A stretch of 64,000 bases of DNA from Haemophilus paracuniculus (GTDB lineage Bacteria > Pseudomonadota > Gammaproteobacteria > Enterobacterales > Pasteurellaceae). The stretch spans positions 77,563 to 141,562 of the forward strand of contig NZ_MUYA01000003.1 in assembly GCF_002015115.1 (NCBI RefSeq), in the 5' to 3' direction. The notes under the pieces are model-generated. The model was not told the origin of the DNA, did not search any database, and saw only the letters and a list, made by a program, of their open reading frames with translations. Of the stretch, positions 35,418 to 43,525 are shown one piece after another; position 1 is the stretch's first letter, and every line of letters begins with the position of its first letter. Both the position numbers and the translations under genes were made by a program.

Positions 35418-37062
35418 TGATAATTCCTATTTCGGTTGGTTGTTCAGGTTTTTGGCGAGAAAGATCTCGACTATAAATAATTTCGCTCTGGTTACTGCTT
35501 TCAATGCCCGTCAGGCTTGGATCGACCATCACCTGCCGTTGTAGTTGGAATAACGGTAATACGACAACATCATTTTGCAACTGTTGCACGATCTGTTGGA
35601 TCAATTTTACTCGATCTTCATCGGTCAGGGCTTTTGACGTCAGTCGTTCCAGTTTTTCATCCAGCTCACTATTGTGATAGCCGTTAAAATTGTTCGGATC
35701 TTTGGAATGAAACGGCATCAAAAATTGGGCGGGATCGGGGTAATCCGCACAAAAAGTGGAATGAATAAGCTGAAATTTGAATCTTTTCCGTTGAATTTCA
35801 AGGGCTTGCGGATCTTGCATTTGGGGAATAATGCGAAACAGATCCGACTGCATTAGCGAGCGAACCAGTTGATCCGCCACGGCGTTATGTAGCGGTTGCT
35901 CGTTATAGCTCAAATTGAGGCGTAACGGATCATCGGGGGTAACGCCCGCTTGGGTTAAAAGCTGTTCCACCAGCATTGACGGCGATTTGTTGTTACTTTC
36001 AATCGCAAAGGTGTCGGGCAACACGTTGAAATTGAGTTTGCCAAAACGAGCGTGAAAGGTGGTGGACATCACGGCGGTTTTAATCGCTTGGCGAACGGCT
36101 TTTTGGTTTAGTAGCGGATCTTTAAAGTTAAATTCGTAGCTGTAACGGCATAAACGAGGCAAATTGACGATATTTTGCTTCTGTTTTGGCTCGGGGTTTT
36201 CCAGCAAATCTAGATCGTTCGGGTTTTTATTATTGTGCGGATCGAGCAGATGATAATTGACCTGCTGAAAAGCCGTTTCTGCTTGGCGGGCTTTTAAGGT
36301 TAGCTGGTGCGGATTGCGTTGCACAATTTTGTAATCGCCATTGCTGATAAATTCGCCCTCGGGGTTTGGGGTTTTGCCCTCAAAGGTGGGAAGCAGGGCA
36401 GAATGGGCGAGCATTTTGGCAAGCTGAAAATTCGGGCGTTCTAAATCAATAATCAAGGTGTGGGCGTTGAATGCCGATACGCCGAGATTTTCCAACGGCA
36501 TTTTGCCACGTTGGATTTTTTCCGCATTAAGCAAGCCCATTTGGATCAGATAAGCCGCGAGGGGCGAGCGATTTTTCGGATCGATTAAACGTTGCCAACT
36601 CGCCACAAAATCTTGGGCGGTAACGGGTTGCCCGTTCGACCATTCAGCAAGTTCGTTCAGCATAAAAATCCACGTTTTGCCGTCATCGGTAAACCATTCG
36701 CTCGCAATACCAGGTACGATTTCGCCCGTAACGTTAAATCGCATTAAGCCGATAAAAAGATCGCGGATCGGGGCGGTGTCGGCGGCAGTGGTGGCGAACA
36801 GCGGATCAAGCTCAAACGCCGTGCCGTAAAGCCCGCGATTGAGGATTTTCGGCGAACGGCTTTCTGTTTCGGTGGTTGGCTCGATTTGCTGTTCAATTTG
36901 TGGTTCAACTTGTGGGGTTACGATAGTTTCGCTAGTTTGTGGATCAAGGGATTTTTCGCAACCCGTAAGGCTCAACATCAGCAGACAGCAAGCGGTGAGA
37001 TTTGCCAAAATTTTCGCAAATCTTACCGCTTGCATTGTTAAACGTGAGCCGAGTTTTATCAT
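35401..37062 (-). CDS. Orphan family 5 solute-binding lipoprotein (OppA-like)
   Basis: The product has 553 residues and belongs to the peptide/nickel-type (family 5) substrate-binding proteins. A lipoprotein signal ends in LLMLSLTGC. A Glu/Gln/Thr-rich linker follows, then the binding domains with FELDPLFATTAADTAPIRDL, GIASEWFTDDGKTWIFML and ADYPDPAQFLMPFHSKDPNN. No permease or ATPase genes are nearby. I take ATG 37062, one base after the ychE stop. ATG 37035 would give a tidier 26-residue signal peptide. In either case an inverted pair of uptake signals encodes QAVRFAKILANLTAC of that signal. The ligand is not readable; a cell-wall peptide or short peptide is the usual choice. It overlaps mrp by 17 bases. 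Confidence 0.82.
   Translation of the reverse strand: MIKLGSRLTMQAVRFAKILANLTACCLLMLSLTGCEKSLDPQTSETIVTPQVEPQIEQQIEPTTETESRSPKILNRGLYGTAFELDPLFATTAADTAPIRDLFIGLMRFNVTGEIVPGIASEWFTDDGKTWIFMLNELAEWSNGQPVTAQDFVASWQRLIDPKNRSPLAAYLIQMGLLNAEKIQRGKMPLENLGVSAFNAHTLIIDLERPNFQLAKMLAHSALLPTFEGKTPNPEGEFISNGDYKIVQRNPHQLTLKARQAETAFQQVNYHLLDPHNNKNPNDLDLLENPEPKQKQNIVNLPRLCRYSYEFNFKDPLLNQKAVRQAIKTAVMSTTFHARFGKLNFNVLPDTFAIESNNKSPSMLVEQLLTQAGVTPDDPLRLNLSYNEQPLHNAVADQLVRSLMQSDLFRIIPQMQDPQALEIQRKRFKFQLIHSTFCADYPDPAQFLMPFHSKDPNNFNGYHNSELDEKLERLTSKALTDEDRVKLIQQIVQQLQNDVVVLPLFQLQRQVMVDPSLTGIESSNQSEIIYSRDLSRQKPEQPTEIGIINEPTD
36988..37033. repeat. Inverted uptake-signal pair inside a signal-peptide coding region
   Basis: GCAAGCGGT and ACCGCTTGC face each other with the flanks GAGATTTGC / GCAAATCTT. 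Unlike the other such pairs it lies within a gene, coding the n-region and early h-region of the lipoprotein signal. Confidence 0.85.
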
Positions 37063-37063
37063 T

Positions 37064-37717
37064 TTAATTCAGTGAAGTTAAGCCTGGGAAAAGGTTGCTC
37101 AATCCCGCCACGATAATTTCAATCCCCAACGCCATTAGGATCAAGCCCATAATACGGGTAACCACGTTCGAGCCAGTTTTACCCAATTTTTTCACGAGGG
37201 GGGCGGAAAAGCGGAACAGAATGTAACAGATCATCGCAAACACAATAATGGCAACGCTGAACCCGATGTAATCCACCCAGTTGTTGTAACGTGTTCCCCA
37301 CACAATGGTTGAGCCGATTGCCCCCGGCCCTGCCATAATCGGCATCGCCAACGGCACCACGCCGATGTTTTCGTAATCTTTCACATCTTCGTTTTTTTCT
37401 TCTTTATTTTGTTTATGTTCGCCGAGTTTTCCGCTGATCATCGTCATCGCAATGCTCACAATCAAAAAGCCACCCGCGACACGGAACGAGTTCAACGAAA
37501 TGCTAAATGCGTCAAGGATAAATTTTCCAAAATAGAGGCTGACTAATAAAATAACCCCAATGGATAGCGAAGTGATCAGGCTGGTGTGGTTGCGTTCTGT
37601 TTCGTATTGATGAGCTGTCATACTGAAAAAAATAGGCAAACCGCCAAAGGGATTGACGATAGCAAACAGCCCGATAAAAAATTGCAAATAAATGGCGAAG
37701 TTGATCACAATATCCAC
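37064..37717 (-). CDS. ychE: MarC-family integral membrane protein YchE
   Basis: The product is an inner-membrane protein of 217 residues with six predicted membrane segments, of the MarC/NAAT family. The match to E. coli YchE runs over the full length as I recall it, including FFIGLFAIVNPFGGLPIFF, FRVAGGFLIVSIAMTMISGKLGE, IGVVPLAMPIMAGPGAIGST and the C-terminal VVTRIMGLILMALGIEII. Transport of neutral amino acids has been proposed for some family members, but the role of YchE is not settled. The stop is one base from the ATG of the lipoprotein gene, so ychE, the lipoprotein and mrp may form one operon. The upstream gap holds the trhP terminator. Confidence 0.88.
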   Translation of the reverse strand: MDIVINFAIYLQFFIGLFAIVNPFGGLPIFFSMTAHQYETERNHTSLITSLSIGVILLVSLYFGKFILDAFSISLNSFRVAGGFLIVSIAMTMISGKLGEHKQNKEEKNEDVKDYENIGVVPLAMPIMAGPGAIGSTIVWGTRYNNWVDYIGFSVAIIVFAMICYILFRFSAPLVKKLGKTGSNVVTRIMGLILMALGIEIIVAGLSNLFPGLTSLN

Positions 37718-37802
37718 GTTGAAAACTCATCAAAAATAGCCGACAAAAGGGCGTTTATTATAGCGAGGAACGGCTAAGAACGGAAATGTTTGCCGAAAAA
37801 AA

Positions 37803-37820
37803 GCCCCTCAAAAGAGGGGC
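37803..37820 (-). terminator. Terminator of trhP
   Basis: GCCCCTC / GAGGGGC with an AAAA loop. Read on the minus strand it is followed by a run of seven T. It lies about 120 bases after the trhP stop. Confidence 0.85.
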
Positions 37821-37841
37821 GAATAAACTTACTAATGGAGT

Positions 37842-37877
37842 CATACTTATGAAAAGTATGGGGGGATTATAATCCCC
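37842..37877. repeat. Adjacent short inverted repeats downstream of trhP
   Basis: CATACTT / AAGTATG (37842-37860) and the near-perfect palindrome GGGGATT-AT-AATCCCC (37862-37877) stand side by side before the terminator. Their role is unknown; they may help stop transcription or protect the mRNA end. Confidence 0.5.
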
Positions 37878-37941
37878 TCGGCTTGGGTTGCAACTTTTTT
37901 GTAACAAAAATGCAAACCAATGTTCAAATTTGTGAACGAGA

Positions 37942-39321
37942 TCACGCTTTGTGCGGATTACGGGTGTTAGCATCCACCAAATTTCGCATCAACAAGGCGA
38001 AATCTAATTCCACATCCGCTGGCACATCAAGGAACACAAAATGCCCGTCCCCCAATGCGGCTTCCACCGCTTCATTTTTGCGGTTGAGCATTTTTTCGAT
38101 TTTGAACACGATATTCCCTTTCGGGGTCATCATTTCCACTTCATCGCCGAGTAGGAATTTATTTTTCACGGCGACTTCCGCCATTCCTTGCTCGTTGCGT
38201 TTGCCTGTAAATTCGCCGACAAACTGTTGGCGTTCCGAAATCGAATAGCCGTAGTCGTAATTTTGATATTCATCGTGGGTGTGGCGACGTAGGAAACCTT
38301 CGGTGTAGCCACGGTGGGCAAGGCTTTCGAGGGTGTCCATTAGGCTTTCGTCAAACGGCTTGCCCGCAGCGGCATCGTCAATCGCCTTGCGGTAAACCTG
38401 TGCCGTTCTCGCACAATAGTAGAAGGATTTGGTACGCCCCTCGATTTTGAGCGAATGTACCCCAATTTGAGCCAACCGCTCAACGTGTTGCACCGCACGC
38501 AAATCTTTCGAGTTCATAATGTAAGTGCCGTGTTCGTCCTCGAAAGCGGTCATTTGGTCGTCTGGTTTTTGCGATTCGGTCAGCAAGAACACTTTTTCAG
38601 TGGTGCTGCCCTCGCCAAGGGTTGGGGCGACATTTTTGATCTCAATCTGTTGGCTCGGATCGACTTTCGAGACGATATTACCGACTTCGTCCGTTTTGCC
38701 CTCTTGCACCTGATATTCCCAACGGCAAGCATTAGTGCAAGTGCCTTGGTTTGGATCTCGCTTATTGATATAGCCCGACAGCAAACAACGCCCCGAATAC
38801 GCCATACACAACGCCCCGTGCACGAAAATCTCGATTTCCATTTCGGGCACTTGCTCGCGGATTTCGGCGATTTCCTCAATCGACAATTCACGGGAAAGGA
38901 TCACTCGGGTCAAGCCCATTTGTTTCCAAAACTTCACGGTCGCCCAGTTCACCGCATTCGCCTGCACTGAAAGATGAATATCCATTTCAGGGAAATGCTC
39001 ACGCACCAACATAATCAACCCTGGGTCAGACATAATCAACGCATCGGGCTTCATCGCCACCACAGGTTCGAGATCTTTGATAAAGGTTTTGAGCTTGGAA
39101 TTGTGCGGGGCGATATTGACCACCACATAGAATTTCTTACCGAGGGCGTGGGCTTCGTCAATCCCGATTTTGAGGTTGGCGTGGTTAAATTCGTTGTTGC
39201 GAACACGCAAACTATAACGAGGCTGACCCGCATAAACTGCGTCCGCCCCATAGGCGAAAGCGTATCGCATATTTTTCAACGAGCCAGCTGGCGATAAAAG
39301 TTCTGGTTTATTTTGTAGCAT
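37942..39321 (-). CDS. trhP: tRNA uridine-34 hydroxylation protein TrhP (YegQ, U32 family)
   Basis: This U32-family protein takes part in prephenate-dependent hydroxylation of uridine 34 in tRNA, a step to the cmo5U modification. Earlier annotations call it a putative protease. It has 459 residues from ATG 39321, which follows AGAGAACTAT. The longer frame upstream does not resemble the family. The N-terminus is KPELLSPAGSLKNMRYAFAY, followed by GADAVYAGQPRYSLRVRNNE. Conserved cysteines for a metal cluster are in FVHGALCMAYSGRCLLSGY and NQGTCTNACRWEY, with another in FYYCARTAQVY. The length and the C-terminal beta domain fit YegQ rather than UbiU, UbiV or RlhA. Confidence 0.9.
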   Translation of the reverse strand: MLQNKPELLSPAGSLKNMRYAFAYGADAVYAGQPRYSLRVRNNEFNHANLKIGIDEAHALGKKFYVVVNIAPHNSKLKTFIKDLEPVVAMKPDALIMSDPGLIMLVREHFPEMDIHLSVQANAVNWATVKFWKQMGLTRVILSRELSIEEIAEIREQVPEMEIEIFVHGALCMAYSGRCLLSGYINKRDPNQGTCTNACRWEYQVQEGKTDEVGNIVSKVDPSQQIEIKNVAPTLGEGSTTEKVFLLTESQKPDDQMTAFEDEHGTYIMNSKDLRAVQHVERLAQIGVHSLKIEGRTKSFYYCARTAQVYRKAIDDAAAGKPFDESLMDTLESLAHRGYTEGFLRRHTHDEYQNYDYGYSISERQQFVGEFTGKRNEQGMAEVAVKNKFLLGDEVEMMTPKGNIVFKIEKMLNRKNEAVEAALGDGHFVFLDVPADVELDFALLMRNLVDANTRNPHKA

Positions 39322-39456
39322 ATAGTTCTCTTTCTGATAACAAGTCAGGACTTTCCGCACGGGAAAGCGTAAAAGGGCGGTATTTTCAAGCAATTAGCGA
39401 TTTTTGGCAAGGATTTGATCCGCAAGCGGTAGGATTTCTTGAAATTTTGCCAATAA

Positions 39457-39479
39457 AAAACCGTGCCAAGCACGGTTTT
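39457..39479 (-). terminator. Terminator after the two tiny membrane protein genes
   Basis: AAAACCGTGC / GCACGGTTTT with a CAA loop, bidirectional in form. On the minus strand it is followed by TTTTTTATTGG, 12 bases after the stop of the 36-residue gene. Confidence 0.85.
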
Positions 39480-39490
39480 AAGATAATCCT

Positions 39491-39601
39491 TTATTTTTGT
39501 TCCGATTTTTTGGAATCTGGGGCAACTTCCACTTTGCTGACCATATAGCCAAAAGTCCAAATAATGATATTTAGAATAATCAATCCAATCGTGAGTTCCA
39601 T
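39491..39601 (-). CDS. Tiny single-span membrane protein, 36 residues
   Basis: The predicted product has 36 residues: a hydrophobic helix (LTIGLIILNIIIWTFGYMV) and a charged tail (SKVEVAPDSKKSEQK). The ATG lies one base after the stop of the preceding gene, and the AAAAAGGGGGATTAAA before it offers a ribosome-binding site within that gene's last codons. A terminator follows 12 bases after the stop. These three facts support a real gene. The likely topology is N-out, C-in, as the tail is mostly polar with several Lys. I do not recognise a family. It may be a small subunit of a membrane complex, perhaps with its partner gene upstream. Confidence 0.6.
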   Translation of the reverse strand: MELTIGLIILNIIIWTFGYMVSKVEVAPDSKKSEQK

Positions 39602-39602
39602 T

Positions 39603-39827
39603 TTAATCCCCCTTTTTGGTGGTTAGCCGAATAACTCGGCTCACAATTAAACAACCATAAGCACATAACGTCAATAGGCTAATGTTAAATAATTTTTGTG
39701 CAATCGGATCTTTGCTATAAATCATAACAGGTATGGCTAAAATAGCAACCTTTGCGACATCAAGGCACAATTTGCCCCAATCTTCGAGGGTTTCTTTTTC
39801 TATCGGGGAACGAAACAGATTCAGCAT
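39603..39827 (-). CDS. Small two-span membrane protein, 74 residues
   Basis: I choose ATG 39827, after AAAGGTCATCAAA, over an upstream in-frame ATG at 39923 that lacks such a site and adds a charged, unconvincing leader. The product has 74 residues. A polar start (LNLFRSPIEKETLEDWGKLC) leads to two hydrophobic helices (VAKVAILAIPVMIY and LFNISLLTLCAYGCLIVSRV) with a short loop KDPIAQK, and a basic tail RLTTKKGD. Its stop lies one base from the ATG of the 36-residue protein, so the two are translationally coupled. I do not recognise the family. Both genes are on the minus strand, divergent from the cytochrome b562 gene. Confidence 0.6.
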   Translation of the reverse strand: MLNLFRSPIEKETLEDWGKLCLDVAKVAILAIPVMIYSKDPIAQKLFNISLLTLCAYGCLIVSRVIRLTTKKGD

Positions 39828-40016
39828 TTTGATGACCTTTGTGGTTGAACATTTGAGGAAAATATAGGCGTTTTTGTTTTTTGAGCAAGGGGCAATGTTT
39901 AATTTTTCGATCACGATCGACAAATTTGTGGGATAATTAGCCGTTTTATTTTATGAGCGGTAAAATTTGCCAAAATCTTACCCCTTGTTTTTCTCTATCC
40001 AATTAAGGAATTTTTT

Positions 40017-40388
40017 ATGAAATTAAAACATCTTTTTTCCGTGGGATTACTTGCCGTTTCAGCGGTAGCGGTGGCAAATGGCGTAATGATGGAAATGTTC
40101 CAAATGAAACGTCAGCTCAATGAATTAACCCAAGCGGAATCCGTTGAGGCGTTCCGTGCTTCGGCGAAAAATTTTATTGAAGTGTCGGAAAAAGCCCAAG
40201 CCACAATGCCTGCCAGCTTAGACGGCGATCAAAGTCGTTTTGTAGGCTATCAAAAAGGAATGCAGGAAGTGATTGATGTGGTGAAACAGGCGGATAGCCT
40301 TGCTGAGCAGGGCAAGCTCGATGAAGCCAAAGCCTTAACCGAGAAACTTAACGATCTGCGTAAGCAATATCATAAAGAATATAAATAA
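40017..40388 (+). CDS. cybC: Periplasmic cytochrome b562 family protein
   Basis: This is a four-helix-bundle periplasmic protein of 123 residues that should bind one b-type haem, with an electron-carrier or unknown role. A signal peptide covers residues 1-20 (KHLFSVGLLAVSAVAVA). The two haem ligands of the family can be aligned: Met30 in MFQMKRQLNEL and His119 in the last helix, LRKQYHKEYK, whose form (AYHQKYR in E. coli) is well kept. There is no CxxCH motif, so haem would not be covalently bound. The spacing between helices is normal. It ends at an uptake-signal terminator and is followed by an AI-2E-family permease gene. The family is fairly sure; that it binds haem here is inferred. Confidence 0.8.
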   Translation: MKLKHLFSVGLLAVSAVAVANGVMMEMFQMKRQLNELTQAESVEAFRASAKNFIEVSEKAQATMPASLDGDQSRFVGYQKGMQEVIDVVKQADSLAEQGKLDEAKALTEKLNDLRKQYHKEYK

Positions 40389-40391
40389 ACG

Positions 40392-40442
40392 CAAGCGGTG
40401 AGATTTCGTGAAATTTTTGAGAATCTCACCGCTTGTTTTTTA
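40392..40442 (+). terminator. Uptake-signal inverted pair with T-run after cybC
   Basis: CAAGCGGTGAGATT and AATCTCACCGCTTG make a 14-bp perfect stem followed by seven T. It is the cleanest terminator of this kind in the window. Confidence 0.9.
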
Positions 40443-40451
40443 AGGAAGAAA

Positions 40452-41498
40452 ATGACCGAATCTACTTCATTAACTCGCATTTTAGTCGCCACCGCTGCGG
40501 TAGTGGTGATCCTCGCAGGGGTCAAAGCGGCGGCGGCAATTATCGTGCCGTTTTTGCTCTCGCTGTTTATTGCGATTATCTGCTCGCCGCTGATTAAGCA
40601 AATGACCAAACGGAAAATACCGCTAGGTGTTGCGATTGGGGTGCTATTTGTGCTGATCGTGCTGGTATTTACCTTTTTGGCGGGCTTGATTGGTAGCACC
40701 ATTCAAGAGTTCACCGCCTCAATTCCGCAATATAAAGTGCTACTCGCCGAGCGAATCAGCACGCTGCAAGCCTTGATCGAGCGTTGGAATTTGCCGTTTA
40801 ACATTTCTCGTGAAACGGTGCTGGCGAATTTTGATCCGAGCGTGCTGATGAATTTCGTCAGCCGTGTGCTATCTAGCTTTTCGGGCGTGGTGTCGAACGT
40901 GTTTATTTTGCTGTTGGTGGTGGTGTTTATGTTGTTGGAATCCCCCGTGGCGAAATACAAACTCGCCCTTGCCCTCAGCCCCGATGATGATCTTTCCAAC
41001 GAAGAATTTTACATTGAGCGAGTGCTGGAAGGCGTGATCGGCTACCTCGGTGTCAAAACCTTGATGAGCCTACTCACGGCGGTTTTGGTATGGGGCTTGC
41101 TCACTGTTTTTGATGTGCAGTATGCGGTATTGTGGGCAACTTTGAGCTTTTTACTCAACTACATTCCGAATATCGGTTCGATCATCGCCGCCGTGCCGAT
41201 CATCGTGCAAGCCTTGTTGCTCAATGGTTTTTCGATCGGGCTTGCGGTTACGGTGGGGGTGATCGCCATCAATATGGTGATTGGCAACGTGTTAGAACCT
41301 AGAATGATGGGCAAAAAATTGGGGCTTTCCACCCTCGTGGTGTTTCTTTCCCTCTTATTTTGGGGCTGGTTGCTCGGCACGGTGGGAATGTTGCTTTCCG
41401 TGCCACTCACAATGGCGATCAAAATCGCCCTTGAATCTAGCCACAGCACCCGCCGTTATGCGGCGTTGTTGAGCGATGCGGTGGAAATTAAACATTAA
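40452..41498 (+). CDS. AI-2E family transporter (TqsA/PerM-like)
   Basis: The product is an inner-membrane protein of 348 residues of the AI-2E (formerly UPF0118) family. Members include TqsA, linked to export of autoinducer 2, and others that exchange sodium or unknown solutes. The start at ATG 40452 follows AAGGAAGAAA; a longer frame begins inside the terminator and is not credible. About eight membrane segments are seen. VIVPFLLSLFIAIICSPLI lies near the N-terminus. The C-terminal part has the family core: LNYIPNIGSIIAAVPIIVQA, VIGNVLEPRMMGKKLGLSTL and a final LSVPLTMAIKI. I cannot tell TqsA from its paralogues by eye. A bidirectional terminator separates it from convergent htpG. Confidence 0.85.
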   Translation: MTESTSLTRILVATAAVVVILAGVKAAAAIIVPFLLSLFIAIICSPLIKQMTKRKIPLGVAIGVLFVLIVLVFTFLAGLIGSTIQEFTASIPQYKVLLAERISTLQALIERWNLPFNISRETVLANFDPSVLMNFVSRVLSSFSGVVSNVFILLLVVVFMLLESPVAKYKLALALSPDDDLSNEEFYIERVLEGVIGYLGVKTLMSLLTAVLVWGLLTVFDVQYAVLWATLSFLLNYIPNIGSIIAAVPIIVQALLLNGFSIGLAVTVGVIAINMVIGNVLEPRMMGKKLGLSTLVVFLSLLFWGWLLGTVGMLLSVPLTMAIKIALESSHSTRRYAALLSDAVEIKH

Positions 41499-41500
41499 GA

Positions 41501-41529
41501 AAAATGCCACGCAATTTGCGTGGCATTTT
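41501..41529. terminator. Bidirectional terminator between AI-2E transporter and htpG
   Basis: AAAATGCCACGC / GCGTGGCATTTT with a five-base loop, a 12-bp stem flanked by A and T. It lies directly after one stop and before the other. Confidence 0.9.
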
Positions 41530-41537
41530 AGTTGGGA

Positions 41538-43418
41538 TTAACCGTTCAGCAATTTATTCATTCGCTTGATAAACGCCGTTGGGTTTTCGAGTGAGCCGCG
41601 TTCGGCGAGTAGGGATTGTTCAAACAGCAATTCAAGCCATTCGTTAAATTCCGCTTCGTCCGTGATGTCGGCAACCCGTTTGATCATTGGGTGATCAGGG
41701 TTGAGTTCAAAGGTGTATTTCACCTCTGGGGCGGATTGTCCCATTGCAGCGAAGAGTTTCGCCATTTGGGTAGTCATTTCATCGCTGTCGGTGGACACAA
41801 TCGCAGGGGTGTCGGTCAAGCGGTGGGTTAGCACCACTTTTTTAACCCGCTCGCCGAAGTAGCCGTTCGCTCGTTCGAGGAATGAGCCAAATTCCGCTTG
41901 CTGGGCTTTTTCCGTTTCTTCCGCAGGTTTGTCGGCGAGGTCGCCTAAATCCAAATCAGATTTGGTAATACTTTGTAGCGGTTTGCCGTCAAATTCAGTG
42001 AGGTGTCCGACTAACCATTCATCAATGCGATCGGAAAGTAACAACACTTCGATCCCTTTCTTGGCGAAAATTTCAAGATGTGGGCTGTTTTTCGCCGCTT
42101 GGTAGCTGTCGGCGGTGAGGTAGTAAATCGCTTTTTGCCCCTCTTTCATTCTCGCAATATAATCGGCGAAACTAACCGCTTGTTCGCTGCTTTCGCTCTG
42201 GGTTGAAGCAAAACGTAACAAGCCCGCCACCTGATTTTTGTTGGCAAAATCTTCGCCCACGCCCTCTTTCAGCACTAAGCCAAATTTACGCCAAAACGTT
42301 TGATATTTTTCGCTGTCGTCTTTGGCGAGTTTTTCCAACATTTGCAACGCACGTTTAGTGAGTGCTGAACGCAACGAAGCGGTTACGCGATTTTCCTGCA
42401 AAATCTCACGGGAAACGTTGAGCGGCAAGTCGTTGGTGTCGAGCAAACCACGCATAAAACGCAGGTAGTTCGGCATAAAGACTTCCGCATCGTCCATAAT
42501 AAACACACGTTGCACATAGAGCTTCAAGCCGTGTTTTTGCTCACGTTGGAACAGATCCCACGGGGCTTTGCTCGGCACATAAAGCAAGCTGGTGTATTCC
42601 TGTTTGCCTTCCACTTTGTTGTGCGACCAAATCAGCGGATCGGCAAAATCGTGGCTCAAATGTTTGTAAAATTCTTGATATTCTTGCTCGGAAATTTCAT
42701 TTTTAGCACGCGTCCAAAGGGCTTGGGCTTTGTTGATTTTTTCCCATTTCGTACCGCTTTCTTTGCCCTCGTCATCATATTCTTTGGTTAAAATTTCCAC
42801 CGGTAACGCAATATGATCCGAGTATTTGCCGATAATTTCACGCAAACGCCACTCGCTCAAAAAGGCTTTTTCATCTTCACGCAGGTGCAAAATCACGTCT
42901 GTGCCACGCCCCGTTTTTTCGATGTCGGCAACGGTGTAATCGCCCTCGCCAGCGGATTCCCACTGCACCCCTTGGCTCTCGCCAGCGGCACGGCTTTTTA
43001 CCACCACTTTATCCGCCACGATAAACGCCGAATAAAAGCCTACCCCGAATTGCCCGATCAACTGGCTATCTTTGGCTTGATCCGCCCCGAGGGCGTTCAA
43101 AAATTCCTTCGTACCCGATTTAGCAATCGTGCCTAAATGATCGATGATCTGCTCACGGTTCATTCCGATACCGTTATCGCTGATCGTAATTGTGCCAAGG
43201 GTTTCGTCCACGCTGACACGCACCCGCAACTCGCCGTCCCCCTCGTAAAGTTCAGGGTTGGAAAGAGCCTTAAAGCGAAGTTTGTCGGCAGCGTCTGAGG
43301 CGTTGGAAATCAGCTCACGCAGGAAAATTTCTTTGTTGGAATAAAGGGAATGGATCATCAACTGTAACAGTTGTTTGACTTCCGACTGAAAGCCACGAGT
43401 TTCTTGGTTTTGAGTCAT
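41538..43418 (-). CDS. htpG: Chaperone HtpG (Hsp90)
   Basis: HtpG is the bacterial Hsp90, a cytoplasmic dimeric ATP-dependent chaperone. It has 626 residues. The N-terminal GHKL ATPase domain (about 1-215) includes [34 protein letters not shown] and [15 protein letters not shown], all ATP-lid and pocket motifs. The middle domain (about 230-495) holds WKFD-like client segments and the catalytic Arg in [14 protein letters not shown]. The C-terminal dimerisation domain ends in [11 protein letters not shown] without the MEEVD of eukaryotic forms. The gene is divergent from the metallophosphoesterase gene with only about 100 bases between them. I could not recognise a clear heat-shock promoter. 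Confidence 0.97.
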   Translation of the reverse strand: MTQNQETRGFQSEVKQLLQLMIHSLYSNKEIFLRELISNASDAADKLRFKALSNPELYEGDGELRVRVSVDETLGTITISDNGIGMNREQIIDHLGTIAKSGTKEFLNALGADQAKDSQLIGQFGVGFYSAFIVADKVVVKSRAAGESQGVQWESAGEGDYTVADIEKTGRGTDVILHLREDEKAFLSEWRLREIIGKYSDHIALPVEILTKEYDDEGKESGTKWEKINKAQALWTRAKNEISEQEYQEFYKHLSHDFADPLIWSHNKVEGKQEYTSLLYVPSKAPWDLFQREQKHGLKLYVQRVFIMDDAEVFMPNYLRFMRGLLDTNDLPLNVSREILQENRVTASLRSALTKRALQMLEKLAKDDSEKYQTFWRKFGLVLKEGVGEDFANKNQVAGLLRFASTQSESSEQAVSFADYIARMKEGQKAIYYLTADSYQAAKNSPHLEIFAKKGIEVLLLSDRIDEWLVGHLTEFDGKPLQSITKSDLDLGDLADKPAEETEKAQQAEFGSFLERANGYFGERVKKVVLTHRLTDTPAIVSTDSDEMTTQMAKLFAAMGQSAPEVKYTFELNPDHPMIKRVADITDEAEFNEWLELLFEQSLLAERGSLENPTAFIKRMNKLLNG

Positions 43419-43525
43419 TGTTGTTCCTTATTATTTGCAAAAAACACACCCAAAATGGGGGATTTTTTAAGGATTTCAAGGGCAAAAGTTGCTACAATGC
43501 GATTTTTTATTTTATCGGTGCAATT

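Noticed and set aside
39345..39560. Open frame of 71 codons across the region after the tiny membrane proteins
   Set aside because: It crosses the terminator and an uptake-signal core and overlaps the better supported 36-residue frame.
43418..43525. Longer N-terminus for the metallophosphoesterase
   Set aside because: The extra 36 codons overlap the htpG start and the promoter region and add no membrane segment; ATG 43526 fits better.
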